29,776 nucleotides of DNA from a virus: IMG/VR virus record IMGVR_UViG_3300032086_003302, positions 1-29,776 of that record; one strand, written 5' to 3'. The position numbers and the translations under genes were made by a program. The notes beneath the pieces are model-generated. The model searched no databases, was not told the DNA's origin, and saw only the letters and a program-made list of their open reading frames with translations. Below, piece by piece: positions 26,101 through 29,776 of the stretch. Within the stretch, counting starts at the first letter, position 1; each line of letters starts with the position of its first letter.

Positions 26101-27196
26101 ATCAGATGTTTTCCAAAGAGCAACAGTAAATGGTTTAGACAGTCTAAGCGCTGCAGAAAAACTTATTTATAATGATTACAGAATGTTTTTAGAAAGTGGA
26201 TTCCACGATATTGCTTATGAACTTTTCGATCTACCTGATTTAATGAAAACAAAACTAACAGGTAAACTAGAAAAAGATCGTTTGTATAAAAAGTTTTTAC
26301 AAAAGAATATGGATGCGAACAAATATGTTGATAATATGTATCGTATGACATTATTAAAATATGCAGCAGATAATCCACAAACTTATACGAGACTAGGTTT
26401 ATCAAGTCCAGATGAATTTGTTCGTTATGTACTCTTTGATCCAAATGATTTATCAAATTTTGAGAAAAAATATATCCGTAGTATGGTTCCGTTCTACACA
26501 TTTATGAAGAAAAACCTTGTATTTCAGATGAGAAATTTACTTGACAATCCAACAAAATACAACAAAGTATTTAAATCTGTAGAAGGAGCGTGGACAGCAC
26601 AAGATATTGATCAAGATGAGATAGAAATGTATAAGAAAGAGAACTTCTGGATACCTATTTATAAAAAAGAAGGTGGTGACTATGTTGCTATTAAATCTAA
26701 CTTACCTGTAGGTGACTTAGGAGAATTCTTAGGTGATCCAATAAGAAAGATATTAGCATCTACAACACCAGCAGTCCGTGCACCGTTTGAACTTGTATCT
26801 AATACACAAGTATATACAGGTTTACCTATTGAACAATTTGAAGGACAGAAAGGTTTTAAACTACCATTCTTAGATAGAAAGTCTGAATATATTATATCTC
26901 AGTTAGGTTTAGCGAATCCAGCAGGTGTTGTTGCAAGTTTAGTCAATCCTTTTGTGAAAGGACAAGTTGCAGCAGATGACATTACAGGAGCTTTAAGTTT
27001 AACTTCTACAGGTAATGTTGCTAGAGAACAGAAAAACCGCGCATTTCAAGAATTAGAGACTCTCAGAGGTGCTGTGAGCTATTATAAACAACAAGGTGCT
27101 GAAATAAAATCACTAGAAGAAATTAGAGAGAAAGTATCATTAAATAAAACAACGACAGCACAAATACTTGCAAGGTTACAATCAACACTTAGATAA
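23168..27196 (+). CDS. Very large internal virion protein
   Basis: 1342-residue protein, the last gene of the virion block. Recognisable segments: a Lys-rich N-terminus (about residues 8-32), DVLGFLGDVFLDPVDLALI near 143-161, coiled-coil regions near 185-250 and 610-680, LTPGFHLRNGIGNYTNLYLS near 937-956 and DPNDLSNFEKKYIRSMVPFY with TFMKKNLVFQMRNLL near 1085-1120. The last two patterns recur in large internal/ejection proteins of phages. Size, gene order and the absence of a tape measure favour an ejected core protein. No lysozyme or transglycosylase motif was noticed. AAGGAGG at 23154-23160 precedes the ATG. It ends at the bidirectional terminator. Confidence 0.78.
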   Translation: MAKFSIVSKKTKATKALEKLLRETEKRKKKKEILPYDPSKQAEGIKQRLEGSDLDVKKFTDKRNVIEKFFNVTPEQNFLFDVFEVIGRPQQVLFNAIKAGQEGEDVGKAMLSGLRGDQEVYFKEILNNAGITEESGDTFGADDVLGFLGDVFLDPVDLALIAASPFTGGATGAIVFVDKSLDGLEAAKKSLRVLETAAESLEAGSKALKQATKRIKTLKKTINKLEPAVSKFNDLKKAAQKVIDIEKVQDASKFDIKEAKRAYEKALYPLKVRKSPLDMAFRASKWGIKSGAKVFDNSVTKFLTNLDARAIEKYGGEGTELAKRYIKKSESYTNFKGQVKAIFDAGKNLPKEMIRKVMGRGDALTEELLILQGALGENIDTFTKKLNQLTGKNYSVDQASVILQDMIEYKLKPKGNFREMIAKPSRAKLDANLKDTFVQTIHKYLGGDEYKTVDELSEFLFTQYTTKDGTVVFTMNSENAAVIQQKVEDVIKAQEEAYKPIANQVREIQEQKRKALEYYNARDNDLIIEDVDGKPTLTRSGASNATKRQANDLIDSDIISRNVGESGKFDSNEDITRAVVEQRSRLRQQEKTLKAQLRNATGEQAQALRAQLNEITEKINRVQELNKEVTRARRTAARELDPLLNPDRYDIEAVQAPYKGNLLEVDLANEVDLPRFYSTEERQLLDARWADEELAGIVNESKKRLDSMYQKIDEAMGTNFVARGGDGYVRHTLTPDSEELLKLDGTPKDFDGELKGNTSSFAYREWRMSVLEANKLQETFLEARLKDRNLNPKKRAIIEKAKESGLFARELNKSVADFIVDAKKISKTSALYDELILAGTFDDDNLVTPLAENKKYFGKTRIEKKDLIEKLNKIKEYRRDSKAIDNFIEQFKNRPGEVFFIDQGLSDLIGVAGNTKQSSFFLSMIEGLNNIFKKFSLLTPGFHLRNGIGNYTNLYLSGIDMPKYNTYLGSTLETLNKGSDVFQRATVNGLDSLSAAEKLIYNDYRMFLESGFHDIAYELFDLPDLMKTKLTGKLEKDRLYKKFLQKNMDANKYVDNMYRMTLLKYAADNPQTYTRLGLSSPDEFVRYVLFDPNDLSNFEKKYIRSMVPFYTFMKKNLVFQMRNLLDNPTKYNKVFKSVEGAWTAQDIDQDEIEMYKKENFWIPIYKKEGGDYVAIKSNLPVGDLGEFLGDPIRKILASTTPAVRAPFELVSNTQVYTGLPIEQFEGQKGFKLPFLDRKSEYIISQLGLANPAGVVASLVNPFVKGQVAADDITGALSLTSTGNVAREQKNRAFQELETLRGAVSYYKQQGAEIKSLEEIREKVSLNKTTTAQILARLQSTLR

Positions 27197-27197
27197 A

Positions 27198-27221
27198 AAA
27201 AAGAGCCAATTGGCTCTTTTT
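27198..27221. terminator. Bidirectional intrinsic terminator between converging gene blocks
   Basis: A perfect 24-base palindrome: AAAAAGAGCCAA followed by its exact complement. A GAGCCAA stem core is flanked by A5 on the left and T5 on the right, so it gives a hairpin plus T tract on both strands. It lies between the stop of the 1342-aa gene (27196) and overlaps the stop of the minus-strand gene (27220-27222). Confidence 0.92.
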
Positions 27222-27417
27222 ATTTTAGCTTTTCTGACAACAATGCTTCTAGGTTTGCACCTGTATCAGTTAATGTTCTAAGTTGTGTTATTAAATCTCT
27301 GTGTGCTTTGATATAAGCATTTGTCACAGCTACAATCTCAGACATTCTTTTTTCTGTTGCTTCTAGTTGTTTTTCTATTTCAGCCACTGTTGGCTTTTTT
27401 ACTTCTTTCTCTGACAT
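27220..27417 (-). CDS. Small coiled-coil protein, last gene of minus-strand block
   Basis: 65-residue, mostly helical protein (VAEIEKQLEATEKRMSEIV, then AYIKAHRDLITQLRTL) with heptad-like spacing and no cysteine. A GGAGGG site lies directly upstream of its ATG (27417), and the gap to the nuclease gene is 10 bases, so it is probably co-transcribed with the nuclease. Its stop codon overlaps the bidirectional terminator. No family recognised; it might be a cofactor of the nuclease, by adjacency only. Confidence 0.7.
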   Translation of the reverse strand: MSEKEVKKPTVAEIEKQLEATEKRMSEIVAVTNAYIKAHRDLITQLRTLTDTGANLEALLSEKLK

Positions 27418-27427
27418 TATACCCTCC

Positions 27428-28294
27428 TTATAATTTTTTTATTCTAATTGTTTTATATGCCATATCAGGCAAACGGTACTTCTCTATATTTAATTTAGGA
27501 TTCTCTAATACAAGACGATCAACATCAATATTACCTTTTCTCTTATACACAGAAAGACTAAGACTAATTTCATTATTCTCAAATTTACCTATGCCATAAT
27601 TTTGTTTTAAATGATTTTCTAAATGTTTTTTCTCTTCGTATAATTCTTTTATTTGTTTGTTAACTTCAACAAGTTTTTTCGCATAGTCAATCTCAAAGTC
27701 TTCAAGTGTTTCTATTTGTGGTAATGGTTTGTTGCCTGAAAATTTTTCTACAAGGTCATAGGGATAATCATCCCAACTATTTGTACCATCCATCAATCCT
27801 AAGACAAAGTCAACCATTGTTTTTATATCTTCAATCATCTCAGGATCACGAGGAATATAACGATAGACAGGTTTACCATTTTGTAATCCTAACAATAATG
27901 TACCAGCAATCTCTGGATCATCCATCATATAACATTGTGATTGTATATGATAACCTTTATTTTCTATAAATTTTTTATAGTTACTGTTGCTCATTTTTGC
28001 TTCAATAACTACAGGTAATCCTTCATAGATTGCACGACCATCTAACTTACCGTGTAACTTACCATCATAAAAGTGGACAACTTTTGTGTTTCTATCTGTA
28101 ATAATAATTTTTAGTTTGTCCTCAAAGTAATTAAGAATTGTATCTTCAAAAAAGTTTCCCAAAGCCATACGCGACTTGGCTTCATCATCAAACACAACCT
28201 CTTCTTGTCCTGTGTCATACTTAAATTGTTGTTCTGGTGTATTAAATCCTACACCGAAATAACTTCCCAAACTACTTGGTCTTAAATAATTCAT
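27428..28294 (-). CDS. YqaJ/lambda-exonuclease-type recombination nuclease
   Basis: 288-residue nuclease of the PD-(D/E)xK fold, which in phages chews one DNA strand to start recombination or works with a single-strand annealing protein. Motifs in order: RPSSLGSYF at the N-terminus, GNFFED with E50, LDGR with D85, VIEAK with E98 and K100, and YHIQSQ with Q118/Q120. The C-terminus (about residues 200-232) is a coiled coil followed by a tail with EKYRLPDMAYKTIRIKK, typical of YqaJ-like enzymes. GAGGTGAGA precedes the ATG, which overlaps the stop of the 46-aa gene (ATGA). No annealing protein is seen in the window. Confidence 0.88.
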   Translation of the reverse strand: MNYLRPSSLGSYFGVGFNTPEQQFKYDTGQEEVVFDDEAKSRMALGNFFEDTILNYFEDKLKIIITDRNTKVVHFYDGKLHGKLDGRAIYEGLPVVIEAKMSNSNYKKFIENKGYHIQSQCYMMDDPEIAGTLLLGLQNGKPVYRYIPRDPEMIEDIKTMVDFVLGLMDGTNSWDDYPYDLVEKFSGNKPLPQIETLEDFEIDYAKKLVEVNKQIKELYEEKKHLENHLKQNYGIGKFENNEISLSLSVYKRKGNIDVDRLVLENPKLNIEKYRLPDMAYKTIRIKKL

Positions 28295-28431
28295 CTTCTC
28301 ACCTCTGCTAGTGGATCTACTACCACTTCTCCATTTTTTATAATTACTACAACTTCTCCATATATATTTTTTACAATATCTTTTAAAGCATCTTGTATTT
28401 GTACTATTTCTTCTGATGATATTCTTTTCAT
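28291..28431 (-). CDS. Small protein, 46 aa, between nuclease and ribonucleotide reductase
   Basis: 46-residue protein: a helical first half (RISSEEIVQIQDALKDIVKN) and a strand pair (GEVVVIIKNGEVVVDP). It starts one base after the ribonucleotide reductase stop and its TGA overlaps the nuclease ATG in ATGA. The ribosome site is a modest GAGGCG, so translation probably depends on coupling to the upstream gene. No family recognised. Confidence 0.65.
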   Translation of the reverse strand: MKRISSEEIVQIQDALKDIVKNIYGEVVVIIKNGEVVVDPLAEVRR

Positions 28432-28432
28432 C

Positions 28433-29776
28433 TTACGCCTCACAAACTGCACAGCTTTCAATTACAGCCTTTTTACGCGATAATACTTGCGCCTGGCTCA
28501 TACTGTACTGATAATATAATGATTTGATACCCATTCCGTGCGCATACATATATAACGCATTGATTTCTTTCACTGGCATATCTGGTGGTATCATCAGATT
28601 CAGTGACTGTGCTTGATCTAAATACTCTTGTCTTACAGACGCTTGGTCTACAATTGTATATGGACTAATTTCAGCAAATGTTTTAAATACTGCTTTGATT
28701 TCATCACTCATAAATTCTAGATGCTGTACAGATCCATCTGCTAATCTTATAGACTCCCACACTTCTGGTGTATCTTTACCTATAGATTGTAGGTGTTTTT
28801 TAAGATACGGATTTTTTATTGTTACTTTTGTTTTAGACAAGTCTTTAACATAATAGTTAGAGAACTCAGGTTCGATGGACTGAGATACTTGACCTAAAAT
28901 AAATGATGATGATTTTGTTGGTGCAATTGCCATTAGTGTTGTATTTCTACGACCATAACCTTTTAAGACTTCTGGTTCGCCAAACATTTGTGCAAGTCTT
29001 ACAGATGCTGCGTGTGTTTTCTCTTTGATTACCTGCGCCATCTCCATATTTTTTGCAGCGGCGTCTCTGCCTTCAAACGAGAATAGATGTGATTGTAAAA
29101 ATGAGTGCCAACCCAAGACTCCGATACCGAGTGCGCGGTGTCGTTTAGCAAAATTATGCGCTCTTTCATAATATTTTTTACCCTCTGTTTTCTTTATAAA
29201 TTCTGTTACCACCGTGTCTAGGAACATTGTTAATGTCTCCACCGCATCTGTCTCCTTTATTTCATCCCAGTGTAACAAGTTAATTGATGATAACACACAA
29301 GTAAAAGTCTCATCTGGACTTGAAGGCAATGCAATCTCACTGCACATATTACTTGCATAAATAGTCATATCTTTATCTTTATACACTTGTGGTTTATTTT
29401 TATTTACATTATCTGCAAACATTATGTAAGGAAAACCAACCTCACTTCTTCTTTTTAATACTTTTGCCCACAGTTTTCTAGCTTCTCTATCACCGTTAAA
29501 TACACGCTGTATAAATTCACTAGTGACTGTGATACCTGTAGTCAATCCTTGTATTGGATTACCTTCTGTGGCAATATCTAAGAACTCTTCAGCATCAGGA
29601 TGCTCAATAGGTAGATACGCACTAAAATATCCTCTACGCACATTGCCCTGAGAAATAACATTAGCTAGTGTATCAAAGAGTTGCATAAAATGCACTGCAC
29701 CATTCGATTCACCACTGTTTGTAATTTTAGAACCACGAGGTCTAAGCTCACCAAAGTAACCTGATGTACCTCCACC
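28433..29776 (-). CDS. nrdA: Ribonucleoside-diphosphate reductase alpha subunit, class I, 5' end outside window
   Basis: C-terminal 447 residues of the catalytic subunit that reduces ribonucleotides to deoxyribonucleotides for phage DNA synthesis. The frame is open to the window edge, where GGGTSGYFGELRPRG is visible, so the start is outside. Catalytic NMCSEIALP gives the Asn, Cys and Glu of the radical site. CVLSSINL carries the second redox cysteine. The radical-transfer tyrosine pair is in KSLYYQYS. The C-terminus SCAVCEA provides the CxxC pair that takes electrons from thioredoxin or glutaredoxin. This tail and the YY pair point to class I rather than class II or III. A small subunit is expected outside the window. 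Confidence 0.93.
   Translation of the reverse strand, partial: GGGTSGYFGELRPRGSKITNSGESNGAVHFMQLFDTLANVISQGNVRRGYFSAYLPIEHPDAEEFLDIATEGNPIQGLTTGITVTSEFIQRVFNGDREARKLWAKVLKRRSEVGFPYIMFADNVNKNKPQVYKDKDMTIYASNMCSEIALPSSPDETFTCVLSSINLLHWDEIKETDAVETLTMFLDTVVTEFIKKTEGKKYYERAHNFAKRHRALGIGVLGWHSFLQSHLFSFEGRDAAAKNMEMAQVIKEKTHAASVRLAQMFGEPEVLKGYGRRNTTLMAIAPTKSSSFILGQVSQSIEPEFSNYYVKDLSKTKVTIKNPYLKKHLQSIGKDTPEVWESIRLADGSVQHLEFMSDEIKAVFKTFAEISPYTIVDQASVRQEYLDQAQSLNLMIPPDMPVKEINALYMYAHGMGIKSLYYQYSMSQAQVLSRKKAVIESCAVCEA

Noticed and set aside
26163-26501. 112-aa open frame on the minus strand
   Set aside because: Antisense to conserved segments of the large internal protein; no ribosome site or upstream promoter.
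28433-29776. Class II (B12-dependent) ribonucleotide reductase
   Set aside because: The YY pair and C-terminal CxxC tail after NMCSE fit class I alpha subunit better.
1-29776. tRNA genes, CRISPR arrays, insertion sequences, attachment sites
   Set aside because: No cloverleaf, regular spaced repeats, transposase or integrase was recognised on either strand by reading.

Overview
The window is part of the genome of a tailed phage, most likely a short-tailed (podovirus-type) virus of a low-GC bacterium. GC is roughly one third by eye, genes are packed end to end, and many stop/start pairs overlap as TAATG or ATGA. Most genes have strong Shine-Dalgarno sites of the AGGAGG or GAGGTGA type. The fibre proteins carry AGNVGIGTT-type repeats and two small basic proteins look like types I recall from marine phage genomes, so an aquatic or marine origin is plausible. 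The host cannot be named from the sequence.

The plus strand (1-27196) is one long virion-gene block: metallophosphoesterase (cut by the left edge), a small protein, terminase large subunit with an N-terminal zinc ribbon, a 56-aa coiled-coil protein, portal, scaffold, an N4-gp56-like major capsid protein, an unknown small protein, a head-tail adaptor candidate and a 1056-aa tail protein. Two small proteins, two fibres that share an N-terminal anchor, and a probable fibre-associated small protein follow. Next come a membrane protein, an HPr-like protein, three tiny lysine/arginine-rich proteins, a second fibre-like protein, small proteins, three consecutive membrane proteins and two large internal virion (ejection) protein candidates. 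There is no tape measure, sheath or tail-tube gene, which together with the large internal proteins argues for a podovirus. No endolysin was seen.

The minus strand (29776-27220) reads toward the virion block and carries replication and nucleotide genes: the C-terminal part of class I ribonucleotide reductase alpha (cut by the right edge), a 46-aa protein, a YqaJ/lambda-exonuclease-type recombination nuclease and a 65-aa coiled-coil protein. The two blocks converge on a near-perfect bidirectional terminator at 27198-27221 that overlaps the minus-strand stop codon.

The most unusual observations are: (1) a phage-encoded HPr-like (PTS phosphocarrier) protein at 18226-18432 that keeps the active-site His and the regulatory Ser at exactly the HPr spacing of 31 residues; (2) a 200-base out-of-frame overlap at 22136-22335, where the tail of a membrane protein is overprinted on the start of an ejection protein and base composition changes abruptly; (3) a cluster of very basic tiny proteins beside the HPr-like gene; (4) a compact regulatory island between portal and scaffold. 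There is no gene-free stretch longer than 300 bases; the longest gap is about 160 bases (4781-4941) and is described below.
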